Shown one piece after another: positions 20,011-29,847 of a stretch of DNA of 64,000 bases (positions are counted from its first letter, which is position 1; the number at the start of each line of letters is the position of its first letter). This DNA comes from Bacteroides faecalis (GTDB lineage: Bacteria > Bacteroidota > Bacteroidia > Bacteroidales > Bacteroidaceae): contig NZ_BHWB01000014.1 of NCBI RefSeq assembly GCF_003865075.1, positions 1-64,000 on the forward strand, in the 5' to 3' direction. The notes under the pieces were generated by a model. That model saw nothing but the letters and a program-made list of their open reading frames with translations. It did no database searches and was not told the origin of the DNA. A program made the translations under genes and the position numbers.

Positions 20011-20018
20011 TACCTTTG
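20011..20018 (+). promoter_or_regulatory. -7 box of coaX
   Basis: TACCTTTG, matching TAnnTTTG. A transcript would begin near 20025, which excludes the upstream ATG at 19985 as a start and supports the TTG at 20042. Confidence 0.55.
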
Positions 20019-20041
20019 CGCCCGCAAAAGAAGGAAAAGCA

Positions 20042-20773
20042 TTGAATTTAATTATTGACATAGGAAATACAATGGCTAAAGTAGCACTTTTCGACAATAA
20101 TGATATGGTCGAGGTGCTAACCGAATCCAATCATTCATTGGGTTGTTTGGCTAAGCTTTGTGCCCAATATCCGATAGAACAAGGAATTGTTGCTACTGTC
20201 ATTGATTTGAATGAGCAGGTTTTGGCAGATCTAGCTGCATTATCGTTTCCTCTGTTGTGGTTAAATCATCAAACTCCATTGCCAGTCGTTAATTTATACG
20301 AAACTCCCGAAACATTGGGATACGATCGTATGGCTGCCGTAGTAGGGGCCAATGAACAATTTCCCGATAAGGATATCTTAGTGGTTGATGCCGGGACTTG
20401 TATTACGTATGAATTTATTGATTCAAAAGGACAATATCATGGTGGCAATATATCTCCGGGTATGCAGATGCGTTTCAAAGCTCTGCATCAGTTTACCGGA
20501 CGCTTGCCGTTGATAGACTCCAATGGGCGTAAACTCCCGATGGGAAAGGATACCGAGTCTGCTATGCGGGCAGGAGTGTTGAAAGGGATTGAATATGAGA
20601 TTTCAGGTTATATTGAGTCTATGAAGCATAAATATCCTGAACTTTTGGTTTTTTTAACGGGCGGAGATGAATTTTCTTTTGAAACCAACGTAAAAAGTGT
20701 CATCTTTGCAGATAGATTTTTAGTGTTGAAAGGATTAAATAGAATTTTAAACTATAATAATGATAGGATATAA
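20042..20773 (+). CDS. coaX: Type III pantothenate kinase
   Basis: A 243-residue kinase that phosphorylates pantothenate, the first step of coenzyme A synthesis. The start is a TTG at 20042, giving MNLIIDIGNTMAKVALFD, the normal N-terminus of the family; AAGGA lies about 10 bp upstream. The ATG at 19985 would add 19 residues and lies before the promoter. Motifs are the phosphate-binding DIGNTMAK, YDRMAAVVGA and DAGTCITYEFI, with GGNISPGMQMR. It overlaps the start of the next gene by 14 bp. Confidence 0.9.
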   Translation: MNLIIDIGNTMAKVALFDNNDMVEVLTESNHSLGCLAKLCAQYPIEQGIVATVIDLNEQVLADLAALSFPLLWLNHQTPLPVVNLYETPETLGYDRMAAVVGANEQFPDKDILVVDAGTCITYEFIDSKGQYHGGNISPGMQMRFKALHQFTGRLPLIDSNGRKLPMGKDTESAMRAGVLKGIEYEISGYIESMKHKYPELLVFLTGGDEFSFETNVKSVIFADRFLVLKGLNRILNYNNDRI

Positions 20774-22034
20774 ACACACGATTTGTGCGCTTTTGCTCAC
20801 AATGATTACCGGAATGGCAATTGCCCAGAATAATACAAACTCTCCTTATACACGATATGGCTTCGGCGATTTGTCTGACCAGTATTTTGGAAACAGCAAG
20901 GCAATGGGAGGAATTGCTTACGGACTCCGGGATGGAGCGCAGATCAATGTGCTGAATCCTGCTTCGTATACAGCTATTGATTCGTTAACATTCCTGTTTG
21001 AAGGGGGTGTTACTATGCAGAATATGAACATTAGCAGCGGAGATGTGAAACTAAATGCAAAGAATTCCAGTTTAGATTATCTTGCCATGCAATTTCGTTT
21101 GCAGCCATGGATGGCGATGAGTATTGGTTTGTTGCCATATTCAAGTGTTGGATATTCGGTGTCGGATACAAAGACTACAGATAACGGATTGCAATATAGT
21201 AGAAGCTTTACAGGCGATGGTGGTTTACACCAATTGTATGTCGGACTGGGAGTGAAAGTGTTGAAGAACTTGTCGGTAGGTATGAATGTGTCTTATTTTT
21301 GGGGTGATATTACTCGTATACGCAATCAATTCTTTCCGAACGAGTCCAGTGCTTTTTCATATCAAGAAAGTACATTGACATCCGTTTCGGATTATAAGTT
21401 GGATTTCGGTGTGCAATATACACAAAAGCTCAATGAAAAAGGGTTGATGACTTTTGGTGCAGTTTATACTCCGAAGAAGAGCCTGAAAAATGATTTTACA
21501 GTCACTAGACAGGTTAGTACGATCACTACTGTAACTCCGGACGCAACATTGGAGACCCCTAATATTTTTGGAGTCGGAGTTACTTATAAATATGACAGAC
21601 GCCTGACAGTAGGTATGGATTATAGCCTACAGAAATGGTCAAAGGTAAAGTCATCTCTTGCAACGAGTGATGAGGATTTACGTCAGAGTTTTGATGAGAC
21701 GTATGCCTTTTGTGATCGTTCAAGAATATCTGTGGGTGCGGAATATATCCCTAATTTGTTGGGACGTTCCTATCTCGCCCATGTAAAATATCGTGTGGGA
21801 GCTTTTTATTCCACACCGTATTATAAGATTGAGGGTAAAAAGGCTTCAACCGAATTTGGTGTAACAGCTGGTTTTGGTTTGCCTGTTCCTCGTTCGCGCT
21901 CTATCCTTAGCATTAGTGGACAATTTGTTCACGTGAAAGGAAAAGAAATGAATATGTTAAATGAAAATATATTCCGCGTGAGCATAGGACTTACGTTTAA
22001 TGAACGTTGGTTCTTCAAACGCAGAGTAGAGTAA
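20760..22034 (+). CDS. Outer-membrane beta-barrel protein, FadL/OmpP1-like
   Basis: A 424-residue protein with a signal peptide ending MAIAQN. The N-terminus (NTNSPYTRYGFGDL, then MGGIAYGLRDGAQINVLNPASYTAIDSL) resembles the plug region of FadL-type hydrophobic substrate channels, and the rest alternates polar and apolar residues as expected for a barrel of about 14 strands. The last residue region (ISIGLTFNERWFFKRR) fits a terminal strand. The start overlaps coaX. A role in uptake of a hydrophobic compound is known for the family; no substrate can be named. Confidence 0.75.
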   Translation: MIGYKHTICALLLTMITGMAIAQNNTNSPYTRYGFGDLSDQYFGNSKAMGGIAYGLRDGAQINVLNPASYTAIDSLTFLFEGGVTMQNMNISSGDVKLNAKNSSLDYLAMQFRLQPWMAMSIGLLPYSSVGYSVSDTKTTDNGLQYSRSFTGDGGLHQLYVGLGVKVLKNLSVGMNVSYFWGDITRIRNQFFPNESSAFSYQESTLTSVSDYKLDFGVQYTQKLNEKGLMTFGAVYTPKKSLKNDFTVTRQVSTITTVTPDATLETPNIFGVGVTYKYDRRLTVGMDYSLQKWSKVKSSLATSDEDLRQSFDETYAFCDRSRISVGAEYIPNLLGRSYLAHVKYRVGAFYSTPYYKIEGKKASTEFGVTAGFGLPVPRSRSILSISGQFVHVKGKEMNMLNENIFRVSIGLTFNERWFFKRRVE

Positions 22035-22107
22035 AGTGAAATAAAGTAAAGTGAAAAATTTGAGAGAGAATAGACGACTAAATAATAACAACTAAAATTT
22101 AGATACA

Positions 22108-23433
22108 ATGAAAATTAAGACGCTTGTAGCTATGTTGTTCCTATCGGCCGGGGCGACTACTGTAATGGCGCAGGATGATGCTAACTGTAATTCGAATAGT
22201 AGTATCTCACATGAAGCAGTGAAAGCTGGAAATTTTAAAGACGCTTATACTCCTTGGAAAGCTGTTCTGGAAAATTGTCCGACACTTCGTTACTATACTT
22301 TTAGTGATGGATTTAAAATTCTGAAAGGTTTGATGGGACAAATCAAAGATAAAAATAATCCGGAATACCAGAAGTATTTTGATGAATTGATGAATACGCA
22401 TGATTTACGTATGAAATATACTCCTGAGTTTTTGGCAAAGGGAGTCAAGGTGGCTTCTGTTGATGAAATTTTAGGTATCAAAGCTTTGGATTATATGTCT
22501 TTTGCACCCAAAGTTGATTTAAATCAACTCTATCAATGGTTCAGTCAATCTGTAAATACCGTAAAGGCGGAAGCTGATCCGGCGGTTATTTTTTATTTTT
22601 TCCAAACATCTTTCGATAAACTACAGGCAGATCCTGCTCATAAGGAACAATTTATTCAGGATTATCTGAATGCATCTGAATATATGGAAGCTATTTTGGC
22701 TGCTGAGACAGTGGATGCTAATAAAGAAAGATTGAAAGGAATCAAAGACAATCTGGTCGCTTTGTTTGTAGGGAGTGGTGCTGCTGATTGTGAATCTTTA
22801 CAGGCTATTTATGGTCCTAAAGTGGAAGCTGACAAAGCAGATATCGCTTCTTTAAAGAAGATAATCGATATCTTGAAACAGATGAAATGTACAGAGAGTG
22901 AGGCTTATCTGCAAGCAGGATATTATGTTTACAAGATGGAGCCAACAGCTGATGCTGCTATTGCCTGTGCACTGCAAGCAAACAAAAAAGGTGATCTTGA
23001 TGAAGCTCTGAAATTCTTTGATGAAGCTATTGATTTGGAAACAGATAATGTGAAGAAGGCTGAGTATGCTTTTAAAGCTGCTGTTGCATTATATAAAGCA
23101 AAAAAATTGGCACAGTCCAGAACTTATAGTCAGAAGGCCATTAGTTTTAATGAGAATTATGGTGATCCTTATATGCTGATAGCTGCCTTATATGCAACTA
23201 GTCCTAACTGGAGTGATGAGCCTGCATTAAATAAATGTACCTACTTTGTAATCATTGATAAGCTACAGCGTGCAAAAGCTGTGGATCCGAGTGTAGCAGA
23301 AGAAGCTAATAAACAGATTGCTTTATATTCAGCTCACACTCCGCAAGCTAAAGACCTCTTTATGTTAGGTTATAAAGCTGGTGATCGTATTACAGTCGGT
23401 GGCTGGATTGGAGAGACTACAACGATTAGATAA
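22108..23433 (+). CDS. Exported tetratricopeptide-repeat protein
   Basis: A 441-residue protein with a signal peptide ending TTVMAQD. It is helical throughout, with TPR-like units in the second half (AAIACALQANKKGDLDEALK, then AAVALYKAKKLAQSRTYSQK). Two cysteines near the N-terminus (NCNSN, ENCPT) and two later ones may form disulfides in the periplasm. It lies 73 bp after the barrel gene and 4 bp before lptC, so it probably belongs to one envelope operon. The partner is unknown. Confidence 0.82.
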   Translation: MKIKTLVAMLFLSAGATTVMAQDDANCNSNSSISHEAVKAGNFKDAYTPWKAVLENCPTLRYYTFSDGFKILKGLMGQIKDKNNPEYQKYFDELMNTHDLRMKYTPEFLAKGVKVASVDEILGIKALDYMSFAPKVDLNQLYQWFSQSVNTVKAEADPAVIFYFFQTSFDKLQADPAHKEQFIQDYLNASEYMEAILAAETVDANKERLKGIKDNLVALFVGSGAADCESLQAIYGPKVEADKADIASLKKIIDILKQMKCTESEAYLQAGYYVYKMEPTADAAIACALQANKKGDLDEALKFFDEAIDLETDNVKKAEYAFKAAVALYKAKKLAQSRTYSQKAISFNENYGDPYMLIAALYATSPNWSDEPALNKCTYFVIIDKLQRAKAVDPSVAEEANKQIALYSAHTPQAKDLFMLGYKAGDRITVGGWIGETTTIR

Positions 23434-23437
23434 CTCT

Positions 23438-24076
23438 ATGTTGCGAAAACGAAGTATACGTTTATTGCATAAATGCATGAGCATAACAATTGCCTGTGGG
23501 GCAGTTGTTATGCTTCTTTTATTTTCCTCCTGTGGAGGGAAGAAAAAAGCTATGGGTGATGCTATTACCGAACGTGACTCGTTGCCGGTAATGCAAACTT
23601 TGGGAGTAACCACTTTTATTTCTGATTCGGGAGTGACTCGTTACAAGGTAGATACTGAAGAATGGTTGGTGTATGACCGTAAAATACCTTCGTATTGGGC
23701 TTTTGAGAAGGGGGTATATCTGGAACAATTTGACTCTATCTTTCATGTAGAAGCCAGTATTAAAGCAGATACTGCCTACTATTATGACAAAGAAAAGCTT
23801 TGGAAGCTGATAGGGCATGTGGATATACAAAACCGGGCAGGAGAGCGTTTCAATACAGAATTGCTTTACTGGAATCAGGCAACTAAAAAAGTATATACCG
23901 ATCGGTTTATTCGAATTCAACAACCTGAACGAGTTATCCATTCATACGGATTTGATTCAAACGAACAATTTACTCAATATGTTTTCCGTAATGTATCTGG
24001 TATTTTTGATGTGGATGATGAACCCAATATTCAACCGGAAGTAAAACCGATTTCTCAACCGGATTCACTGAAATAA
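23438..24076 (+). CDS. lptC: LPS export protein LptC
   Basis: A 212-residue membrane-anchored periplasmic protein of the lipopolysaccharide transport bridge. The hydrophobic N-terminal segment (SITIACGAVVMLLLFSSC) doubles as an anchor and has a possible lipobox cysteine. The LptC fold is seen in WAFEKGVYLEQFD, VEASIKADTAYYYDKEKLW and the GHVDIQNRAGERFNTELLYW block typical for the family. The ATG at 23438 is preferred over an in-frame start at 23381, which lies within the TPR gene. It is followed 19 bp later by a CorC-like gene. Confidence 0.88.
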   Translation: MLRKRSIRLLHKCMSITIACGAVVMLLLFSSCGGKKKAMGDAITERDSLPVMQTLGVTTFISDSGVTRYKVDTEEWLVYDRKIPSYWAFEKGVYLEQFDSIFHVEASIKADTAYYYDKEKLWKLIGHVDIQNRAGERFNTELLYWNQATKKVYTDRFIRIQQPERVIHSYGFDSNEQFTQYVFRNVSGIFDVDDEPNIQPEVKPISQPDSLK

Positions 24077-24095
24077 GGATTTTGTGAAATAAGCT

Positions 24096-25352
24096 ATGAA
24101 TATCTATTTCTCTTTACTTATCACGATGGCTTTCTCCGCATTTTTTTCGGGGATGGAAATCGCTTTTGTCTCAGTAGATAAGTTACGTTTCGAAATGGAA
24201 CGTAAAGGAGGCATTACTTCGCGTATTCTTGTCATCTTCTTTAAAAATCCAAATGAATTCATCTCTACCATGTTGGTAGGAAATAATATTGCTCTGGTTA
24301 TTTATGGTATCTTAATGGCGCAGATTATCGGTGATAATCTGTTATCGAATTTTATAGAAAGTCATTTCTTGATGGTGCTGGCTCAAACTGTTATTTCTAC
24401 TTTGATTATCCTGGTGACGGGAGAGTTTTTGCCGAAAACATTATTCAAGATTAATCCGAATCTGGTTTTGAATGTGTTCGCTGTTCCTCTCTTTATTTGT
24501 TATGTTGTTCTGTATCCAATTTCTAAATTTTCCTCCGGAATGTCCTATTTATTTCTACGTATTTTTGGATTGGAGGTGAATAAAGAAGTGTCTGACAAAG
24601 TTTTTGGTAAAGTGGATCTGGATTATTTTGTTCAAACGAGTATCAGTAATGCTGAGAATGAAGAGGAACTTGATACGGAAGTGAAGATATTTCAGAATGC
24701 ACTTGATTTCTCAAATATAAAGATCCGCGATTGCATCGTCCCTCGTACTGAAGTGGTGGCTGTCGATCTGACTACTTCGTTAGACGAACTGAAGGGACGT
24801 TTTATAGAATCAGGAATTTCAAAGATCATTGTATATGATGGGAATATAGATAATGTGGTAGGTTATATCCATTCGTCAGAAATGTTCCGTAATCCGGATG
24901 ATTGGCGTAATAATGTGAAGAAAGTCCCGATTGTGCCTGAAACGATGTCTGCCAATAAGTTGATGAAGCTTTTCATGCAACAAAAAAAGACGATTGCTGT
25001 GGTAGTGGATGAGTTTGGAGGTACATCCGGTATTGTATCTCTGGAAGATTTGGTAGAAGAGATTTTTGGTGACATTGAAGATGAACATGATAATACTTCT
25101 TATATCTGCAAACAGATTGGGGAGCATGAGTATGTATTGTCTGCCCGTCTGGAGATTGAAAAGGTAAATGAAACATTTGGACTTGATCTGCCCGAATCGG
25201 ACGAATATCTGACAGTGGGAGGATTAATTCTTAACCAATATCAAAGTTTTCCGAAATTGCATGAATTGATTCGGATAGGACGTTATCAGTTCAAGATAAT
25301 CAAGGTTACGGCGACTAAAATAGAACTTGTGCGACTAAAAGTCATGGAATAA
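24096..25352 (+). CDS. CNNM/CorC-type membrane protein (hemolysin family)
   Basis: A 418-residue protein with the DUF21 membrane domain (four hydrophobic segments, residues 1-150, including SAFFSGMEIAFVSVDK). Two CBS domains follow (MVPRTE-like IVPRTEVVAVDL, then VVDEFGGTSGIVSLEDLVEEIFG), with the C-terminal CorC/HlyC domain (VGGLILNQYQSFP). Members handle Mg2+ or other cations in the inner membrane. In Bacteroidetes a relative, GldE, supports gliding or envelope functions, but this assignment is not possible here. Confidence 0.9.
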   Translation: MNIYFSLLITMAFSAFFSGMEIAFVSVDKLRFEMERKGGITSRILVIFFKNPNEFISTMLVGNNIALVIYGILMAQIIGDNLLSNFIESHFLMVLAQTVISTLIILVTGEFLPKTLFKINPNLVLNVFAVPLFICYVVLYPISKFSSGMSYLFLRIFGLEVNKEVSDKVFGKVDLDYFVQTSISNAENEEELDTEVKIFQNALDFSNIKIRDCIVPRTEVVAVDLTTSLDELKGRFIESGISKIIVYDGNIDNVVGYIHSSEMFRNPDDWRNNVKKVPIVPETMSANKLMKLFMQQKKTIAVVVDEFGGTSGIVSLEDLVEEIFGDIEDEHDNTSYICKQIGEHEYVLSARLEIEKVNETFGLDLPESDEYLTVGGLILNQYQSFPKLHELIRIGRYQFKIIKVTATKIELVRLKVME

Positions 25353-25472
25353 TGACGATAGACATGAAATTTTTGGCTAATAAATAGAAGCATATTAGCA
25401 TTTTTTGTATCTTCGTGCGCTAAAATGACATTAGGAAGAAATAAATAATAAACATAAATTATATTAATCAAA

Positions 25473-27611
25473 ATGGCAACATTACAAAACATCAGGTCGA
25501 AAGGACCTCTATTGGTGATTGTTATCGGCTTGGCGCTGTTTGCCTTCATTGCGGGTGACGCATGGAAGGTGCTGCAGCCGCATCAGACGCATGACGTAGG
25601 TGAGGTGAACGGAGATGCTCTTACTGCTCAGGAGTTTCAATCTTTAGTCGAAGAATATACCGAAGTGTTAAAGCTTTCACGTGGATTGAATTCTCTGAAT
25701 GACGAACAAACCAGCCAGGTGCGCGACGAAGTATGGAATTCTTATGTAAACAATAAACTGATTGAAAAAGAAGCAGGCAAATTGGGATTGACTGTCTCTA
25801 TTACTGAAATTCAAGACATTCTGAACACAGGTGCTAATCCTTTGTTGCAACAGACTCCTTTCCGCAACCCACAAACGGGTCGCTTTGACAAGGATATGCT
25901 GAATAAATTCTTAGTAGAATACTCTAAGATGAATGAAAGTCAAATGCCGCCTCAATATGTTGAACAATATAACAATATGTATAAATATTGGAGCTTCATT
26001 GAAAAAACATTGATCCAAAGCCGTCTGGCACAGAAATATCAGGCATTAATCACGAAGTCTCTTATCTCTAACCCTGTAGAAGCTCAGGATGCTTTCGATG
26101 CAAGAGTAAATCAGTATGATTTGTTGATGGCTGCTGTTCCTTATTCTACAGTAGTAGATTCTACATTGACTGTATCTGAGTCTGAATTGAAAAACCTTTA
26201 TAATAAGAAAAAAGAGCAATTCAAACAATATCAGGAAGCCCGCGATATTAAATATATCGACGTACAGGTAACTGCAAGTGCAGAAGACAGAGCTGCTATC
26301 CAGAAAGAAGTAGATGAAGCTACAGAACAATTGGCTACAGCAGAAGATTATACTTCTTTCATTCGCTCGGTTGGCTCTGAAGTTCCTTATGTAGACTTGT
26401 TCTATAACAAGACTGCTTTCCCGGCAGATGTTGTTGCTCGTTTGGATTCAGTTTCTGTAGGTTCTATTTACGGACCTTATTATAATGGAACTGATAATAC
26501 GCTCAATTCTTTTAAATTGGTTGCTAAAACTGCTGCTTCCGATTCTATCGAGTTCCGTCAGATTCAAGTATTTGCTGAAGATGCTGATAAAACGAAAACA
26601 TTGGCTGACAGTATCTATAATGCGATTAAGGGGGGAGCAGATTTCGTAGAATTAGCTAAGAAATATGGTCAGAATGGTGATACTAGCTGGCTGACTTCTG
26701 CACAGTACGAAGGTGCACAGATTGATGGTGATAACCTGAAATTTATTACAACTATTACCAATGCAAATGTAAATGAATTGACTAACCTGCCTATGGGTCA
26801 GGCGAATGTTATTCTTCAGGTGACTAACAAGAAAGCTGTAAAGGACAAATATAAAGTTGCTGTTATCAAACGTGAAGTAGAATTCAGTAAGGATACATAC
26901 AACCGCGCTTATAATGATTTCAGCCAGTTTATTGCTGCTAATCCTACAGTAGAGAAGATGGTAGCTAATGCAGAAGAAGCCGGCTATAAATTGCTCGATA
27001 GAGAAAACCTATATAGCTACGAACATGCTATCGGAGGTGTAAGAGGTACTAAAGAGGCTTTGAGATGGGTGTTTGATAAAGCAAAACCGGGTGAAGTTTC
27101 AGGACTGTATGAATGTGGTGAAAGTGATCATATGCTTGTAGTAGGTCTGGTTAGCATTACTCCGGAAGGATACCGTTCTTTGAAACAAGTACAGGATCAG
27201 TTGAGAGCTGAGATCATCAAAGATAAGAAAGCTGAAAAGATTATGGCTGATATGAAAGCAGCCAATGCGGTTTCATTGGATCAGTATAAGGCTATGAAGG
27301 GTGCAGTTAGCGATTCTTTGAAGATGGTTACGTTTGGCGCTCCTGCTTATGTAGCAGCTTTGCGTAGCAATGAGCCGTTGGTAGGTGCTTATGCATCTGT
27401 TGCTGAGATGAATAAATTGAGTGCTCCTATTAAGGGTAATGCCGGAGTATATGTATTGCAAATGTATGCTAAGGATAAACTGAACGAAACATTTGATGCA
27501 AAAGAGGAAGAAGCTAAACAAACTTCTATGCACGAACGCCTTGCTGGTCGTTTGATGAATGACTTGTATCTGAAAGCAAATGTGAAAGATACTCGTTATA
27601 TGTTCTTCTAA
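25473..27611 (+). CDS. PpiD-like membrane-anchored peptidyl-prolyl isomerase/chaperone
   Basis: A 712-residue protein with one N-terminal membrane helix (about residues 12-32, GPLLVIVIGLALFAFIAG), a SurA-type N-terminal chaperone domain and a central parvulin-like rotamase segment (EFRQIQVFAEDADKT to QNGDTSWL). A long helical C-terminal part follows. It is located at the periplasmic face of the inner membrane where it would help newly exported proteins fold. Length suits Bacteroidetes PpiD. It follows the CorC-like gene by 120 bp and ends at a strong terminator. Confidence 0.9.
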   Translation: MATLQNIRSKGPLLVIVIGLALFAFIAGDAWKVLQPHQTHDVGEVNGDALTAQEFQSLVEEYTEVLKLSRGLNSLNDEQTSQVRDEVWNSYVNNKLIEKEAGKLGLTVSITEIQDILNTGANPLLQQTPFRNPQTGRFDKDMLNKFLVEYSKMNESQMPPQYVEQYNNMYKYWSFIEKTLIQSRLAQKYQALITKSLISNPVEAQDAFDARVNQYDLLMAAVPYSTVVDSTLTVSESELKNLYNKKKEQFKQYQEARDIKYIDVQVTASAEDRAAIQKEVDEATEQLATAEDYTSFIRSVGSEVPYVDLFYNKTAFPADVVARLDSVSVGSIYGPYYNGTDNTLNSFKLVAKTAASDSIEFRQIQVFAEDADKTKTLADSIYNAIKGGADFVELAKKYGQNGDTSWLTSAQYEGAQIDGDNLKFITTITNANVNELTNLPMGQANVILQVTNKKAVKDKYKVAVIKREVEFSKDTYNRAYNDFSQFIAANPTVEKMVANAEEAGYKLLDRENLYSYEHAIGGVRGTKEALRWVFDKAKPGEVSGLYECGESDHMLVVGLVSITPEGYRSLKQVQDQLRAEIIKDKKAEKIMADMKAANAVSLDQYKAMKGAVSDSLKMVTFGAPAYVAALRSNEPLVGAYASVAEMNKLSAPIKGNAGVYVLQMYAKDKLNETFDAKEEEAKQTSMHERLAGRLMNDLYLKANVKDTRYMFF

Positions 27612-27636
27612 AATTAATCGTAAAACGATAAGTTCA

Positions 27637-27670
27637 AAAGGTCGTTCCTCTTCGGGGAACGACCTTTTTT
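27637..27670 (+). terminator. Terminator after the PpiD-like gene
   Basis: Arms AAAGGTCGTTCC (27637-27648) and GGAACGACCTTT (27656-27667) with a 7-nt loop containing TTCG, followed by TTTT. Confidence 0.93.
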
Positions 27671-27715
27671 GTTAACTTTTACATCCACACTATACGTAAA
27701 TCGACTTTATTTCCT

Positions 27716-27723
27716 TACATTTG
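27716..27723 (+). promoter_or_regulatory. -7 box of rlmN
   Basis: TACATTTG, 28 bp before the ATG at 27752, just after the upstream terminator. Confidence 0.5.
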
Positions 27724-27751
27724 CAAATATAAACCATGAACTGAAAGAAAA

Positions 27752-28786
27752 ATGTCTAAATTTCCTCTCTTAGGAATGACTCTCATAGAGCTACAGTCGG
27801 TGGCGAAAAAACTGGGTATGCCAAGTTTTGCTGCCAAACAGATTGCATCGTGGCTATATGATAAGAAAGTAACTTCAATCGATGAAATGACGAACTTGTC
27901 GTTGAAATATCGGGAGTTGCTGAAGGAGGGCTATGAAGTAGGAGCATATACTCCTGTGGATGAAATGCGTTCGGTCGATGGTACAGTGAAGTATCTCTAC
28001 CGCGTTGGAGAAAGTAATTTTGTAGAATCAGTTTATATTCCAGATGATGGCCGGGCAACACTTTGTGTCTCTTCTCAGGTAGGCTGTAAGATGAATTGTA
28101 AGTTCTGTATGACTGGAAAACAGGGTTATACGGCTAATCTGACTGCCAACCAGATTATCAATCAGATTCACTCATTGCCCGATAGAGACAAACTGACAAA
28201 TGTTGTTTTGATGGGGATGGGCGAACCGCTTGACAATCTGGATGAAGTATTAAAAGCATTGGAGATTATGACAGCTCCTTATGGATATGCTTGGAGTCCG
28301 AAGCGCATTACAGTATCTACGATTGGTTTGCGAAAAGGATTGCAGCGATTTATTGAAGAAAGTGATTGCCATCTAGCTATCAGTCTGCATTCTCCGCTAT
28401 CGGTACAGCGTTCAGAGTTAATGCCGGCAGAGAGAGCTTTTTCTATAATCGAGATCGTGGAACTGTTAAAAAACTATGATTTTAGTAAACAGCGTAGACT
28501 TTCGTTTGAATACATTGTTTTTAAAGGACTCAATGATTCGCAGGTATATGCTAAGGAACTATTGAAATTACTTCGTGGATTGGATTGCCGGATTAACCTA
28601 ATCCGTTTTCATGCCATTCCGGGAGTAAACTTAGAAGGAACTGATATGGAGACGATGACTCGTTTTCGTGATTATCTCACTTCACATGGATTGTTTACAA
28701 CGATTCGCGCTTCAAGAGGAGAAGATATCTTTGCTGCTTGTGGCATGTTATCGACAGCGAAACAGGGGGAAAATAACAAAAGTTAA
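27752..28786 (+). CDS. rlmN: Dual-specificity 23S rRNA/tRNA adenine-C2 methyltransferase RlmN
   Basis: A 344-residue radical-SAM enzyme that methylates A2503 of 23S rRNA and A37 of some tRNAs. The cluster-binding motif is CKMNCKFC (about residues 110-117), followed by MTGKQGY. GMGEPLDN binds SAM, and the second catalytic cysteine lies in the C-terminal EDIFAACGML. The helical N-terminal domain (GMPSFAAKQIASWLYDK) is normal. It is the first gene of a run that continues through secG. Confidence 0.96.
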   Translation: MSKFPLLGMTLIELQSVAKKLGMPSFAAKQIASWLYDKKVTSIDEMTNLSLKYRELLKEGYEVGAYTPVDEMRSVDGTVKYLYRVGESNFVESVYIPDDGRATLCVSSQVGCKMNCKFCMTGKQGYTANLTANQIINQIHSLPDRDKLTNVVLMGMGEPLDNLDEVLKALEIMTAPYGYAWSPKRITVSTIGLRKGLQRFIEESDCHLAISLHSPLSVQRSELMPAERAFSIIEIVELLKNYDFSKQRRLSFEYIVFKGLNDSQVYAKELLKLLRGLDCRINLIRFHAIPGVNLEGTDMETMTRFRDYLTSHGLFTTIRASRGEDIFAACGMLSTAKQGENNKS

Positions 28787-28805
28787 TTTATAAAAACCGA
28801 TCATC

Positions 28806-29843
28806 ATGAAAAAGTACTTTTTTTATTTGAGCATGGCTTTAATAGCCTTCGTCTTTGTCTCATGTGGCATGGGAGGAAATCATACTTCCAGTGGTCGTCC
28901 GTATGAACTTCTAGTTGTTGTGGATCCCGGTGTATGGGACCGTGCTGCAGGAAGAGCCTTACATGATGTACTTGACTCCGAAATGCCTGGTTTGCCGCAG
29001 CCGGAATCTTCTTTCCGGATTATGTATACTTCATCGAAAGATTATAATTCTACGTTAAAGTTGATTCGTAATATTATCATTGTAGATATTAAAGATACTT
29101 TTACGAAAGGATCTTTCAAATTCGCAAAAGATGTCTATGCTTCACCGCAGTTGATTCTGACCATTCAGGCCCCGAATGAAGAGGAGTTCGAGAAATTTGT
29201 AACTGAGAATAAACAGGTTATAATCGACTTCTTTACTCGCGCTGAGATGAATCGCCAGATTATTTCGTTGGAGAAAAAACACAATAACTATATTTCTGCC
29301 AGAGTGGATAGCTTGTTTGGTGCTGATATATGGATTCCTTCGGAATTGGCTAATTATAAGACAGGAAAGGATTTTTTCTGGGCTTCTACCAACAAAGGCG
29401 CAGCTGACCAGAATTTTGTAATATACTCATATCCTTATACGGATAAGGACACCTTTACTAAGGAATATTTTGTGCATAAGCGTGACTCTTTTATGAAAGC
29501 TAATATTCCCGGATTTAAGGAAGGTGTTTATATGTCTACAGATTCTTTGCGTACAAGTGTCCGTCCGATCCGGGTACATGATAAGTATGCATTGGAGGCA
29601 CGTGGATTGTGGCGTATGGAAGGTGACTTTATGGGTGGTCCGTTTGTATCACATTCACGCGTAGATGAAAAGAACCATCGAGTTGTTGTAGCAGAAGTAT
29701 TTGTATATTCACCCGAAAAAATGAAACGTAATTTACTCCGCCAAGTAGAGGCTTCTTTGTATACACTGAAACTTCCGGGAGAAGTGCAGGAATCACAAAT
29801 ACCATTGGGAGAGACTAGGGAAGCGGAGAAAACTAAAAAATAA
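28806..29843 (+). CDS. DUF4837 family lipoprotein
   Basis: A 345-residue protein with a lipoprotein signal peptide (IAFVFVSCGMGG, Cys20). It contains the DUF4837 hallmarks RPYELLVVVDPGVWD and a C-terminal GLWRMEGDFMGGPFVS. Members are restricted to Bacteroidetes and their role is unknown. It starts 19 bp after rlmN and ends 4 bp before pdxA, so it is almost certainly co-transcribed with them. Confidence 0.85.
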   Translation: MKKYFFYLSMALIAFVFVSCGMGGNHTSSGRPYELLVVVDPGVWDRAAGRALHDVLDSEMPGLPQPESSFRIMYTSSKDYNSTLKLIRNIIIVDIKDTFTKGSFKFAKDVYASPQLILTIQAPNEEEFEKFVTENKQVIIDFFTRAEMNRQIISLEKKHNNYISARVDSLFGADIWIPSELANYKTGKDFFWASTNKGAADQNFVIYSYPYTDKDTFTKEYFVHKRDSFMKANIPGFKEGVYMSTDSLRTSVRPIRVHDKYALEARGLWRMEGDFMGGPFVSHSRVDEKNHRVVVAEVFVYSPEKMKRNLLRQVEASLYTLKLPGEVQESQIPLGETREAEKTKK

Positions 29844-29847
29844 AAAC

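Larger units (their letters stand above)
19615..20041. other. Divergent intergenic region with four 22-bp repeats
   Basis: No gene is visible. Near the lnb side is an 8-bp palindrome (TATCTTCG at 19631-19638 and its complement at 19642-19649). A tandem array with 22-bp period occupies about 19678-19765. The coaX promoter is at the right end. The rest is A/T-rich and I see no further structure. Confidence 0.7.

Noticed and set aside
19615..20041. tRNA or small stable RNA in the lnb-coaX gap
   Set aside because: No cloverleaf, CCA end or compact stable stem found by eye; only repeats and a short palindrome.
20760..23433. TonB-dependent/SusCD pair
   Set aside because: The barrel protein is too short for SusC and lacks a plug with TonB box; the next protein lacks a lipobox and SusD features.
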